Source: Ichthyophthirius multifiliis
Lineage: Eukaryota; Ciliophora; Oligohymenophorea; Hymenostomatida
Assembly (NCBI RefSeq): GCF_000220395.1
Contig: NW_004087063.1
Span: 1-64,000 of the forward strand
DNA: 64,000 bases
Direction of reading: 5' to 3'
In this document: positions 1 to 12,191 of the stretch, in pieces
How positions within the stretch are numbered: the first letter of the stretch is position 1
Layout of the letters: the number at the start of each line of letters is the position of its first letter
Translations under genes and position numbers: made by a program
The notes under the pieces: generated by a model
What the model saw: the letters and a program-made list of their open reading frames with translations, nothing else
Told to the model about the DNA's origin: nothing
Databases searched by the model: none

Positions 1-1879
1 TTTCGATCTTTTAATAATTTATATTTAAATATATTTATAATTATTTTTAATTATTTAATATATATTAATATAATTTATTGATATTTTTTAAACTATTCAA
101 TTTATTTAATTTATATTGAATATTAATTTATTAAATAATTATTATTATAAATGAACAATTTAAATTAAAATACAATTTTATTTTTTAATTAAATACAAAT
201 TTAATTTAATTTTATTTAGAATATCTCATTATTTAAATTGATATTTTTAATTTTAATTTTATTATATAAAATTATAAATATTTTTTTAAATATAAATTAT
301 AAATAATTTTATAAAGCTATCAAATAGTTTTAAGTAAAAAAATAATATTATATATTTTTGCTAATAATTATATAAATATATATATATTTTAACATTAAAA
401 ATATTTAATTATTATATTAAATTATCAAAATACTTTTATCATATAAAATAAGGAAATTTTACATTAAACTCACTATTATTTTAATATTTTTAATTAATTA
501 TATTTAGCTAAAAACAATTATAAAAATGATTTAAATTATATAAAAATAATAAAATAAAATATGTAAAAATAGTAACTTTTTTTTTAATTTTTTTATTATA
601 ATAAATCATTTTTAAAATTCTTATAATTTAAAAATTTATCAAAAAAAATAAAAATAAAATATAAAAGTATATTATATTTTCATTTTTGATTTGTAGTTAA
701 TTTTTTAATTTTGAAAATATATATATTTGTAATTTTTAATAAAAAATTAAAAAAAAAAAATTTTAATTTAAAAATACATATAATATTTTTAAATAAATTT
801 GATAACAATACAAATAAAATTGATAAATTAAAGATAGATGTAAAGTATATATATATTTATATTTATATAATATATATAAATATATATATTTTATTATACT
901 TTTATTTTATTTATTTTTTTTAATATAAATTAATTTTAATTATTTATTTTGAAAAACATTTTTTAATTTATTTTGATAAATATTATATACATTAATCAAT
1001 TTAGTTTTTAATTTATTTATTGAATATAAAATATTAGCAATTTTTTTATTAGAAGAAAGTTATTTTTTTAAACAATATTATTTGTTTTTAATCATCATTT
1101 TATAATATCTTCAGAAATATTTTTTTTTATATATTCACTAAAAATTTATGATTTTTTTAATTTATTGTTTTTTTTTTTTAATTTTTCGAATACTTTTATA
1201 AATTTGTTTATATCATTAATATAATAATAAATTAAAATATTTTTCATATCAAATTTTATAAATTAATTTTATGAAGTTTGTTTTTTCAATTCATACATAT
1301 ATTAAAAATTCAAATATAAAATTTTTTTAGATTTTAAAATATATATTTTGACAAAATTAATATCATTTTATCTAGAATTCTAAATATTTGCATAAAAATT
1401 AATTAAAAGAAGTCTAACAATTTAATAAGAGTAAAATATTATATTATTTTTTAATAGATTGAAATAAAATATATAAGAAAAAAATCTTATATATGTACTT
1501 TTAATATTTATGATATCGAATTTTTTTAAAAAAGAAATAATTAGTAGATAATATTATCCTTAAAATTATAAATATAAATAATATTAACATTTTTTAATAA
1601 AATATTAAATATAAAACATTTATGAATTATTAGAACTATAAAAACATAATTTTATTTAATAAATCTAATTAATTTTTTAGTATATATATACGTTTTGCTT
1701 TTGGAAAAGCCTAATAATTATTTAATGGAAATTTAAGGATTCAAAAAAAGCAGCAAAATAAATTTAAACTATATATCAATATATTATACTATTTAAATAT
1801 TAAAAAATTAATTACATAAATATTTTTCATATTATTTTTTTCTTTAATAATAAAATTAAATAATTATAAAATAAAAATT
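1..1879. other. A/T-rich stretch without a recognisable gene
   Basis: Nearly pure A/T sequence with short runs of TA dinucleotides. The open frame at 711-923 consists almost only of A/T-rich codons (Lys, Asn, Ile, Tyr, Phe), which is what such composition produces by chance, so it is not called. No RNA gene or repeat unit of note was seen. Confidence 0.6.
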
Positions 1880-2785
1880 ATGTTTCGTAATTCTAAAATT
1901 AAAAAAAAGATGAAAGTGATTTAATTGAATATAATCAATATGATGATGAATATTAATTAGCAATAGATTAATTTAAAAAATCTTAAAAACGTCCAATAAA
2001 CCTAATAAATGGCATCATTTTAATTATAAATTTACTTGGATTATTAGTGAGTATTTGTTAAATACATAATAGATGTTTAAAATATGATTTTATTTATTTA
2101 ATTTTGTTCTTTACTCTAGCTTTAGGACCTCCAATAGTCCTTATTTTAAAAATTAAGTATCCAAGTAGACTATTAGTTTCGGCCTATATTCTATATTCTT
2201 TGTTTTATCTTGCAGGAGCAATTTTAGTTTTCATTTTTTTAATTAAAATTAATCAAAATGTTCTTTGTAATTTTTAAGTTTGCCATATATATTATAATGG
2301 TTAATGGATTAAACAGTCTTACGAAAATCATACAAGTATATGTGAAGATAACACTACTAAAAATTAAATTAAAAACGACATTATTAATATTTTAGAAAAA
2401 TACTAAAATAATGGAAAAGTTAAATAAGAAAATGTATTTTTTTTATAAATATAAAATATTTTATTACTTTTTATTTTTATTTTAGATTAATAATTTAAAT
2501 TTACTTAATTTTACTAGTTTTTTGGTAATTTTTATAATCATTATTGTAGGACTTACTCTTTATTCATTTTATTTGGGATTTTTTTTTACTTTGTCCGTAA
2601 ATATTAATAATAATGTTATTAATTATAAAAAAAAATAAGAAAAAAAGTAATAATTGAAAATCTAAAAATAAATATATTTTCTTTTTACATGTCAATTGTT
2701 TTAAAAAATTTATTATAAATAGTTTTAATTAAATATTTATAAAAAATTGTAATTTTATTTATAAAAAATTCAAATTTTTTTATGA
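1880..2785 (+). CDS. small multi-pass membrane protein, function unknown
   Basis: I do not recognise this protein. An N-terminal basic and acidic stretch is followed by three hydrophobic segments (one begins near INGIILIINLLGLLVS), a Cys-containing loop with several Asn, then an intron at 2434-2485 (GTATTT...TTTTAG) and a further hydrophobic segment before a Lys/Gln-rich tail and TGA. About four transmembrane spans are likely. The only plausible ATG (1880) lies in a different frame from the body of the protein; the frames meet at an eight-A run (1901-1908), so one A appears to be missing there. The start, and whether the tail really reaches 2785, are uncertain; the central hydrophobic exon is the firm part. 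Confidence 0.55.
2434..2485 (+). other. spliceosomal intron in the membrane-protein gene
   Basis: 52 nt, GT...AG, almost pure A/T. Removing it joins two hydrophobic exons in phase, which is typical of the introns throughout this window. Confidence 0.6.
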
Positions 2786-3240
2786 AATGTATAATTCTTT
2801 ATTTAATTTTAAAAGATATAAAAATATTTTTCATTAAAATTCATTTTATTATTATAAAATTAAATTAAAATTTTAAAAAGTAATAATAAAAAGCAATTTT
2901 ATTATATTTAAAATTAATTTATATAAAGTTTCCTCTAAAAAAACTTTAAATTATTTCATATAATTTAAATATATATTTTTAATTAAAATATTATTTTAAA
3001 AATTATATTTTTTATATATTATTTATAATAATATTCGATAATTATTATACAAATAAATATTAAATTTTTAGGGAAAATATTAATTTATTTAAATTATAAA
3101 AAAAAAATTATTATCAAAAGAAACAAAAAGAATAGAAACATTTTTAAAGAAAAATAAGCAAAACATATTTTATAATTAGTTAAAATCTTTTTATTTAATT
3201 ATATATTATATTAAATAATATTAATTAAATATATATAAAT

Positions 3241-4230
3241 ATGTAATAATTATTATTCAATATATTTTTTTTAAATAGTTAATTATATATTTTTTTATTT
3301 TGTTAATCTTTTATCTATTTAACTTATTTATTTATTCTTTTTTTGTTTTATATACATCAATTTTCTAATTCTATTTTTAGTAGAGAAAAATATTACTCAA
3401 CAGGATTAAATATAGGAGAATAAGCAACTCCGTATAAAATATTTATTTATCAAGGAAAGTTTTAATAATTTTAGAAAGCTAAAATGAAGCATTGTCAATA
3501 TGAAATATATACTATTATAAATTATTTCTAATTTCCTAAGCATTATCTATTAAAATTAATAAAAATAACCGAAATCACTTCTCCTTTATGTGTTTAAAAC
3601 AAATAAATTTATATTAATTAATTACAGCAACAAAATATAATCGCTTTATTTATTTCTTTATATATTATTTTTAATTTGATGAAAAAAAATAACAAATATA
3701 TAAGCATTTCTCATATCTCTATTATTTTACCTAAACTGAATTTCTAATTCTTGTTTTTAATATATGTTTTAAAACCTAAAATCTATTTATTTTAACATTG
3801 TTCTAATAATTTTGTAATAAATATTTAACTTAAAAAATTTTAAATTTATTTGAATCTTAATTTTCTTTATTTAAACATTATTTCATATTTTAATAAATAT
3901 TTATTATCAATATTAGTTGTTTTTCTTTTATTAATAAAAAGAGATTATTTTAAACTTAATTTTTTATAGAATAAATATTTTTTACAAAGTATTCTGAATT
4001 ATTTTATAATTTTATAATTCTTAGTAAATTTATAGATTCTAACCTAAATTAATTTTAGCAGTAATTAAATTTTAAAATAGTTTTAATAGTTTATTATTAT
4101 TTTTTTATACTTATTTTTTATAACAAAAAAATTACGTTTCAATAATAATAATTATTATATATTGTTAAATTGCTTAGATAAAAAAAATCTAAAATATTTT
4201 ATAATAAAAATATTTAGTTTAAAAAGATTG
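3241..4230 (+). CDS. possible secreted or membrane protein, uncertain
   Basis: An ATG at 3241 opens a TGA-free frame. It begins with a hydrophobic stretch that could be a signal anchor, then a more complex segment (STGLNIGEQATPYKIF) with normal amino acid variety up to about 3620. After that the frame continues through A/T-only sequence where TGA is rare by chance, so the real end is unknown; an intron may start at about 3595. No family resemblance was seen. The middle segment is the only evidence for coding, so this is a weak call. Confidence 0.28.
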
Positions 4231-4369
4231 ATAAAATAAATTTAGAAAATAATTATTAAAAAAAAAAAAGTTTATAAAAATAAAAAAAAAATTAATTAAA
4301 TTAAAATTTCTAAGAAAAATTTAGAAAAAAAGAATAAAAAAAATATTAAATAAAATAAAAAAATATTGA

Positions 4370-5180
4370 TATTAATTTATTAAATATAATATGAAATCAT
4401 TGTAAAAATATAAAATACAAATAACTTCTGAAAAATATTTAAAAAAAATTATAAAATTTTTAAATTAAAAAAAAAAATATTGTATTCATTAAAAAAAAAA
4501 ATTTAAATGTATTAAAATTTATTTAAATGTATAAAATTTATATATTTATTTATATATTTATTTATTTATATATTTATTTATTTTTTTATTGTTTTTATAT
4601 TTTTTATTTTTAGATATTTTTTTTTTTTTTTTTTATATAATCATATCTTAACTTTTTTTTTATTTTCAATTAATAATTTAATTTTTTTTTTCTATCTTTT
4701 ATTTTATTAATAATATTTTATTTTTACAATTTTCATATATATTATTTATACTTTATTTATTTTAGTTTTTTATAATAAATAATTATTTAAATTATATTTT
4801 CATTTTTTGTAGAGAATTATTATTATTATTTTTTTTAAGTTTTTTTTATATATAATTTTTTTAATTTATAATGATATATTGTTAAAAAAAATTTACAAAA
4901 TTATTTTATATTTAAATTTTTTATATTTACATTTATATATTTTTACAATCTTTCTTACAATATAATTATTAAAGAAAATTTTTATATAATTTAAATATTA
5001 ATTAAATTGTTCAATGTAAAAATATTTTGCTAAAATTACTTAAAAGCTTAAATAAAGATTGAATATATTTTAAAAATACAAAAAAGAGGATAAAATTAAT
5101 TACATTATTAAAAATGAATAATTAATATTTTCAAATATTGTCAATAAATTTGATATATTTAGCTATCACAAGTATTTATG
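4370..5180. other. low-complexity A/T stretch
   Basis: Contains TATT/TATTTA-type tandem tracts around 4540-4600 and long T and A runs. No gene is visible. Confidence 0.6.
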
Positions 5181-5189
5181 AATATTAGA

Positions 5190-5880
5190 TATTTTAAAAG
5201 TATTAAATTTTAAAAATGGAAAATTATTATATAATATTCATTAAAAAATTTCTAAAATTTTATTTTTAAAACAGATTTTTAACTTGAAATAAATATTATG
5301 AAATATCAAATTTTCTATTTATAAAATTGTATTTATTGTGATAATTAATTAAAAAATTATATCGGGATTAGGCGAAATTAAAATATTGTATATTTAATAG
5401 ATTCTTGGAAATCTAAAATTATGTAAAAGACTAAGGGGGACTTAAATAATTATCAAGTAAAATAAATAACCAAAAATAAGAAGTTTATAGGAACTGTAAT
5501 ATTTGCTTCATGGTATTCCTACAAATGATTAAAATTATCTAGAAAAGATGATTTAGAAAGTTTAGTCTATTTATTACTTTTCTAATAAATGGAAAACTTT
5601 TATTGTAAAACCTCAATTTAAATTAGGAAAATAATTTTTTAGAGATGAAAGAAAATATTCGCTTTAATAAAGGTTCTCTGTAAGAATTACTGATGATTTT
5701 TTACATATTTAAATTTTTAAAAAGCTTATTTATAATTTAAGAAAAGCCTGACTACAACATTGTAAGTTTAATTTTGAAAAATTTACTTAATAAAAAATGT
5801 TTAAGAATTATTTTTTTATGATTCGAAATCCTATAATTAAAACGAAAGTGATAATAATAAGGTTGATTAAGATATTGAAT
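5190..5880 (+). pseudogene. decayed casein kinase I catalytic domain
   Basis: Pieces of a CK1-type kinase occur in correct order but in changing frames. First comes the region of the catalytic loop (IHQK... near 5240, where CK1 has IHxxxxIHRDIKPDN), then a FIGT-x-IFAS segment near 5490 (family TGTARYAS), then RKDDLESLVYLLL (family RRDDLESLGYVL, 5540-5585), RDERKYSL near 5640, and last FLKSLFIIQEKPDYN (family hallmark EKPDY) near 5715-5765. The catalytic HRD and DFG triplets cannot be read, and in-frame TGA codons and several frame changes separate the blocks. Host kinases of this kind are abundant in ciliates, so this is a dead extra copy rather than a working gene. Many breaks, rather than one, argue against simple sequencing error. 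Confidence 0.75.
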
Positions 5881-6189
5881 TTTTATAAAATTCAACAATT
5901 GAAAATAATAGATATAAATAGACTGACTCCATGATTATAAAAGAATAATCCAAAAGTAAATATTTTATAATAAAAATCTTCTTTAATATAAGCTTTAAAT
6001 TTGTTTGACAAAAAAAATGAAAATTTAAATAATGAAAAAATAAAAAAATAAAAAAAATAAAAATATTTATTATTTATTATATAAAAGTTTGGACTTTTAA
6101 TATTTTTTGCATATGTATATAATATATATAAATTAGTTTATATTTTAAATATATAAAAATAATAAATTCAAATAAATTAGCTTTATTAA

Positions 6190-8784
6190 TCAGATAATTA
6201 ATCTTGACTTGAATGGTTTATAATTAAAGTACTTTAGGCTTTTTATAAAATAGGTTTTTTTTGCTTTAAAGTGTATCTCTTTCTTTTGAAATATATACTT
6301 AATTAACATTGTATTATTAATTTATAATGTTTAATTCATTAATAAAATTATTATAATCAAATTTTTTATAATTATCCCTTTTTAGTATTATAAAAAGTAA
6401 ATAAGTATAAAGAAAATTTTATATAAGATTACTAATTTCTTTTTTTTATTACTAAATATCTTATCTTTCCTCAGTTTTTTATTATATTTATTATAATTAT
6501 AATATTTTCTGGCTATCATTAAATAAAATATTATGTTATTCAATATCTTTATATTTTTCAGTTTTATAATGTTACTATTTTTAATGAGAATTATTTAAAA
6601 TATTTCTTTTATTTTCATAATTATTTTAAAGAGTATTAGTTTCTCTAAAAGTTTGTTTTTAATCTTCAAATAATTTTATGCTTTCTTTAAAATTAATTTA
6701 TTAAATCTATTTTAATTTATCATTTTCAATTTAAAGTTAATTAATTAAAGTTTGTAAATATTATTATTCCTTTTTAGTAGATTAAAATTCATTAATACTT
6801 TTTTAATAAAGATTTTAATATTCAAGATATTTTTAATTAACTTCAATTTATTGAATTTAAATTAATTTTTATTTTTGTTAAATAATTTGTTCTTATTCAA
6901 AAACTTCTTATTTTCTTTAAATTATTTCAGCTTTTTCAAGAGAAATTTTTTTTAAAATATTCTCAAAGTAAATATCTGTATCTTATTTTTTTAATTCAAA
7001 AATATTTCTTTAGTTTGTAAATTCTTAACTTTTTTATTCAAACTCTTATCTATATTAAACTCTATTAAATAAAAATGTAAAGTATTTTTTTTTATAAAAA
7101 ATAAATAAATAATACTTTTCGTTTTCTATATATAAAATTTCTTATTCAATTTTATTTTTTTGAATTTATAATTAAATATTTTACTAACTTTAAAGTTCAT
7201 TTTATTATTATTATAATTATTTTAATCTATTGTATTCATTTTATATTTAATTTTTTTCATTTTTATGATAACTTTCATACTCTTATTCTCTATTAATTTA
7301 CATTTGTTTATCCTATTCTAATTTATTTTTTTCATTCTCAAGCAATTCTTAATCTAATTAAAGTTTAAATTATAATTCTTAAAGTTAAATTTATTTTTAT
7401 AAATTATTCTAATTAATTTCATTAATTTTTTCTTCTTAAAAATTATTATTAAAATCTTAAATATTTACTTTTTATTAAATCAAATTAAGTTTTTCTGTAT
7501 TACTTTTAATATCTTAATTAAAAGCTTAAATTTATGCATAAATTTTCAATTAATTTTATAAATTTTTGTTTTGTATTTCACAATTTCTAATTATTTGAGT
7601 TTTTTCGATTTCAAATAATTCCTTTTAATGTTCTAATTGTTAATCAAAAACATTTTTTTAAATATTTTTTTCTTTTTTTATAATTTCAAGCATTTCTTCT
7701 CTTAATTAATTTTATTTATTTCTTTCGATTTTTATTTATTCTTCATAATTATTTCTTATACTCTCTATTTAATCGTCATAGAATTTCTTTAATTATTCTT
7801 AAACTGTTTATAATATAAATTGTTATTATATTTTTTTTTCTTATTATTATTGATTTCTTTAAATTTCTTCCAACATTCTTAATTATTTTTCTTATTAATT
7901 ATTACTTTGTTAATCCTCTTAAACAAAATCCTTATTTGTGTTTTAATTTTCTATTTTCTAATAGACTTCTTAAACCTTCATCATTTTGGGAGGTTTGGGT
8001 AAATTGTTAGGAATATTAGTACTTTTTTTTTCACAAACTATTCTTTATGCAGAAGGTATATATCCTCCTATTTCTAGATTAGTGTTATTATCAAAAAAAT
8101 TGTCTTTTATTTCCAATTACGATGATTTTTTTTCCTTTTTTATTTTTTATTTTTTTTAATTTAATAAATTACTAGTTATTCAGTCTCCTTTACAAATGAG
8201 AATTAATTATTTTAATTCTATTTTATTTATTTTAAAATATAATGTATATATTTTATAATTTACTTAATTTTTTAAGTTTTTTTATTAATAATTTTTTGAT
8301 TAATTTAAATAAATGCTATCTTTATCATCATTTTTTGGTATTCTTTAACTTCTTCTTGAATGCTTAGTTATGTTTATATCAAAATCATCTTCATTATTTT
8401 CATTCTTTTTGATATTAATTTCTGTATTATTTTAAGAATTAATTTTTTAATTATCTTATGTTAATTATATGTTTTATTATGATGATTTCTATTAATTATT
8501 TAAATTAAATAAAGATGACTTTTTCTAACGAATTTCTTCATTGTTTAATTATTATTTTTTTATTAAAATACTTCCTGGAGAATCAATAGCAAATTAATCA
8601 TTGTTATAAGATTTTTAAATATCGGTTTTTTCTTCGAATGTTTTCAATATATCTTTGAAAGGATCTTCTTCTTTTTTTTTTAAATAGTATTTGATCTGTT
8701 ATCTTAAAGTTTTTATTATTCTTACGATGTTTTAAAAAAAGTTTCTTAGTCAAAAAATTAAATTTATTCTTCTTTTTTTTCATA
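6190..8784 (-). CDS. large coiled-coil protein, function unknown
   Basis: Read on the minus strand from an ATG at 8784. The N-terminus has an acidic EEDPFKDIL motif and a long hydrophilic stretch. Two introns (GTAAAT...ATAG near 8262-8217 and GTAATT...AAAG near 8172-8134) then lead into a short ordered piece, EIGGYIPSAQRIV, followed by about 500 residues rich in Glu, Gln, Lys, Leu and Asn with heptad-like spacing: a long coiled coil. A third intron lies near 7120-7065. Gln is almost always TAA or TAG, which hides the gene from a standard-code reading. A frame change is needed in a ten-T run (8672-8681). The C-terminal end is not certain because the TGA-free frame runs on into A/T-rich DNA; 6190 is a rough limit. 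Size and layout recall ciliary or basal-body scaffold proteins such as FBF1, but I cannot assign a family. Confidence 0.7.
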
Positions 8785-9100
8785 TTGACTATTTTAATTT
8801 AATTTAATATTTTTTAAAAAAATATATATACTTTTTTTTTGTCTAAAATGAATTCAATATTTAATCGAATTCATCTAAATCTTTATTTATAAATAAATAT
8901 TTTATATAATTTTTTAATATATATTTTATTACCTTCAATCATATTTTTTTTTAATTTATTAATAATTGTTTTTAAATTTTAAATAAAATATAAATAAAAA
9001 CAAAACAAAATAATGTACAAAATAATTATATAAATATTTTTAATAAAATATAATAATTATTTTTAATATAAAATTTTAAATAATTCTTTTTTATAAAAAT
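8785..9100. other. intergenic A/T-rich spacer (divergent promoter region)
   Basis: The spacer separates the divergent coiled-coil gene (-) and small Tim gene (+), so it should carry both promoters. No motif stands out in this composition. Confidence 0.5.
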
Positions 9101-9352
9101 ATGTCAGAAGTATAAAAATCAACAGAGTAGCTTTATAGAAAATTAATGAATTTTGATTAAATATGTTTTGATACTTGCATAAAAGAATTTAAATCTAAAT
9201 TATAATCACAAGAAGAATAATGCATCTGTAAAAAAAAAATTAAGTTATTAAAAAAAAAAAAAAAAAAAAAAGAAACTTGTAGCAACAAAATTTTAAAAGC
9301 AATTTCTTATATGCAAAATTTAAATCAACAAAGAGAATTAATAAACAAATGA
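9101..9352 (+). CDS. small Tim chaperone (Tim9/Tim10/Tim8/Tim13 family)
   Basis: Two exons (9101-9227, 9273-9352) joined by a 45-nt GT...AG intron give a 68-residue protein ending in TGA, in phase without adjustment. It has the twin CX3C motif that defines small Tims: CFDTC at residues 22-26 and CIQTC at 41-45, with 14 residues between them and short helical arms (FKSKLQSQEEQ between, KILKAISYMQNLNQQ after). The second motif exists only after splicing, because the intron splits it. In other eukaryotes these proteins form hexameric chaperones in the mitochondrial intermembrane space that carry hydrophobic precursors to TIM22 or SAM, and the cysteines form two disulfides. Which member this is cannot be decided by eye. 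No targeting presequence is seen or expected. Confidence 0.87.
9228..9272 (+). other. 45-nt intron with a 21-A run, inside a CX3C motif
   Basis: GTAAAA...AAAG. The run of A directly before the 3' AG is unusual in that it replaces any pyrimidine tract. The intron falls within the codon after CI of the second CX3C motif. Confidence 0.8.
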
Positions 9353-10447
9353 AAATAAAATTTCATATTATTTATATAAAAATATTATGATAAAAAAAAA
9401 ATATTTATAAAAATATTTATGTATAAAATAATAAATATATATATATATAATTATTTAAATATATAAATATTTTTTATATTTTAATAAAATATATATTTTT
9501 TATAACTATTTTTAAATAATTTTATTTTTTAATAATATATATAAATTAAATATTTCATATTGTAAATTTTTTTTGATCTTATTCAGTGAAATTTATTATA
9601 AAAATTAGAATATTTAGATTTTTTTTAATTTTTGCCTTTATGTTTTATAATATATTTTTATTTTTTTTTATATATAAATATATTTAAAATACATCTTATC
9701 TATTATTGAATTTTTTTTTTGATATTATTTTGAATTATAAAATTAAATTTTAGAAATTAGAAAAAGACATCTTTTTTTTATCTTGAAGTTATCCTTTTTA
9801 ATTGAACATCATATTATATATATTAAATAATATAAGAATCTTTAGCTATTTTTATTGGGCTAAATATGAAACTTATTCATCTTTTAATAAATAATATAAT
9901 GCGATAGTTTAAAAAAAAGTTTTAAAGATTCTTTATTTTAATATTATAGATAAATCAAGAATAAATAAATTAATGTATCAATCGATTTAATAGCTATATA
10001 GTTTGAATATTATTATTTATTTAATTTTATATTTTTCTATTTTTAAATAAATTTTATTATTAAATTATTTTGTATTTAATTTATTTAAAGTTTTTTAATA
10101 AAAATATATTATTATTATTTTTTGATATTTGTATCATATATATTTAGCAATTTTGATTTTTTTATATAAAATTTAGTATAATATTATTACTTAAAATTCG
10201 TTAAATGTTTACGATCTCTATGTTGTGTACTTCATACCATTTAATCTTAACCTGAATTTCAATAGAATGAAAACTTTTTTTATATTTCAAAGTTAATTAA
10301 GAATATGCTGACTTTTTTTTAACTGATATCTATGATATAATGTTTAAATAATTTTTTTAATACATATTTATTATTTTATTCAATACTTTTAAGAAAATAA
10401 AAAAAAATATTAAAATCTTTTTTTGAAAAAAAAGTAAACATGTAACT
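9353..10447. other. intergenic, with possible short protein remnants
   Basis: Mostly A/T-rich. Around 9840-10010 (+) there is a TGA-free stretch with normal residue variety (IFSYFYWAKYETYSSF) and around 10200-10310 another. They could be remnants of a membrane transporter, but no motif allows a family call and no start or splice frame ties them together. Confidence 0.35.
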
Positions 10448-11330
10448 ATGAAAAATTGTAGTTGTGCTAATAGTGATGTTACTTAATTTAGATAAGAATC
10501 TACTAAGCTTGAAATGATTGAAAACTTTAGGCAATCATGGAGAAAGCGTTTGGGAGTTAACTGTTCTTTTTTATTTTCTATTCTTCTCTAATGTATAAGA
10601 TACTATAGTAACACCGGATACATATGAGGATTATGCTCGTCCTCAACCACTAAATAAACCTAGTAGGTCTATTGATTTTACGTGGCTCCGCCGTTAAAGG
10701 AAAGGAAATATTCTAGAATAACCTGCTTTTTGAGATAAAGTATTATTTATATTATTTTTATTTTTTCCTCTTCTCTTAATTTTTGATTGAATATTTTAGA
10801 AAATTTATATTAAAATATATTTTTTTATAATGTGCAGTATGAGCCTAATTATATCAGAGATATAAAACTTAGTGACAGGTAGTCCTACTCTAAATTTTTT
10901 GGGGTTGTTATACATAAATAAAATATTTTAAAGAATTACAATTTTTTTATAAAAATTAAAAAAAAAAATATTCATAAAAACCATTTTTAATTTGCAATAC
11001 CTTTATATATAAAATATATATTTGAAATTTCAAGCCATATTCTTTTTATTTTCATTTTAGTACTGTAAAAATATAAATTTTAAAAATTTCTTATTAAAAG
11101 AAAATCAAGATTTTAAGTAAATTTTTTATTTTTATAAAGTAGTCACACTTATTTTTTTTAGTACTTAATAGTTTGATAAATAAAATTTGTAAAAGTCATT
11201 AGAGCTCGTTTTTATATACATATGCAACTCCCTAAAAATAAAGATAGTGTTTGAAGAAGGGGAAGGAGGTAATATACACCAAAATTATATGGAAGAATTA
11301 TATAAGAGATTACATAATATTATTTAATTT
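10448..11330 (+). CDS. multi-exon protein of unknown function
   Basis: Six exons can be linked: 10448-10547, 10600-10739, 10800-10903, 11061-11116, 11162-11207 and 11244 to about 11310, with short GT...AG introns. Exon 2 is clearly coding and of high complexity (YEDYARPQPLNKPSRS, then IDFTWLRRQRKGN). Exon 3 holds EPNYIRDIKLSDRQSYSKF and exon 6 FEEGEGGNIHQNYMEELYK. Summed exon lengths and phases are off by exactly one base, and the TGA at 10731 closes exon 2 early; both problems vanish if one T is missing from the run 10727-10731. Without that shift the gene would end as a 77-residue protein. The DNA here is less A/T-rich than its surroundings. No family was recognised; the basic, aromatic, Pro-rich exon 2 looks structural rather than enzymatic. 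The 3' end is not fixed. Confidence 0.6.
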
Positions 11331-11559
11331 TTAATTTTTTAAAATAATTATTATATATTATAAATATTTTTTTTTATAAAATAATTAAATATTGAATACA
11401 TCAATATTTATTTGTTAAAAATAATTTGTTCTTTTTTTCAAAAATATGATGAATATTTCATATATTGTTATAGAATTCTATGAAACTCACTTTTAAAATT
11501 ATAAAATATTTTTAATAACAAAAAATAATAATTTTGAATTTAATATATTTTTTTATTAT

Positions 11560-11925
11560 TAAACTTTAGAAAGAAAAGAATTAACCTGCTTTCTTCATAA
11601 GTTTATGCAGCCTTATTATATACAGTAATCAATTATTTTTTTGTTACTGATCTTATGCCTTAATCTTTCTAAACGACCGTTAGTCATAAAAAAAAGAATT
11701 ATATATAAAGGTTAATTTTATGAATGTTTTAGAATTAGTCTAATCTATTTGAATTTAGTCCAACATAATACTTGAGAAAGATAATAACTTTCTGAATTTT
11801 GGTTTTTCTGGACCAATGTTCATAACTTTTGGGGCGCTTAAATAGGTCAAGAAGTGCTAATATTTCTAACTTCTTCCGTAAAGCATGGAGGAAAATTTAA
11901 CGAGAAAAAAATAATAATAAAAAAA
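11560..11925. other. coding-like island, strand unresolved
   Basis: Sequence complexity rises well above the surroundings. On the minus strand a TGA-free frame of about 80 codons runs from about 11925 to 11690 (LRKKLEILALLDLFKRPKSY). On the plus strand shorter pieces are seen (SRSANISNFFRKAWRKI near 11850-11900) that could be further exons of the upstream gene. Plus-strand codons in the second piece fit the local usage better, while the minus frame uses several codons rare here (CGG, CGC, CCC). I cannot choose between them. Confidence 0.4.
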
Positions 11926-12191
11926 AATAACTAATAGTTTTATATTCAATTTAAAATTACTTACTTTTAAATAAAATTATATAATATGAATTTAAATTAA
12001 AAATATGCATATTATTACTCGGAATCATTTGTTTTAAATAATTGGCCATTAGATTTAATTTAATTATGTTTTATTTATATAATCAATATATAATTAGTTA
12101 TTATATTGATAATATTTATATGCTATTTAAATGTTTTATTAATTTTTAAGTAAAAATTTAGTTTATAATATTGTTATTCAAAAACGGTATA

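Noticed and set aside
711-923. 70-codon open frame on the plus strand
   Set aside because: Only A/T-rich codons, no ordered segment; expected by chance in this composition.
4540-4600. TATTTA tandem tract suspected as an origin or regulatory repeat
   Set aside because: Similar tracts recur all over the window as a result of composition.
10600-10730. GC-richer island that first looked like a structured RNA (SRP, snRNA or telomerase RNA)
   Set aside because: No known RNA motif matched, and the segment reads as a clear protein exon in phase with its neighbours.
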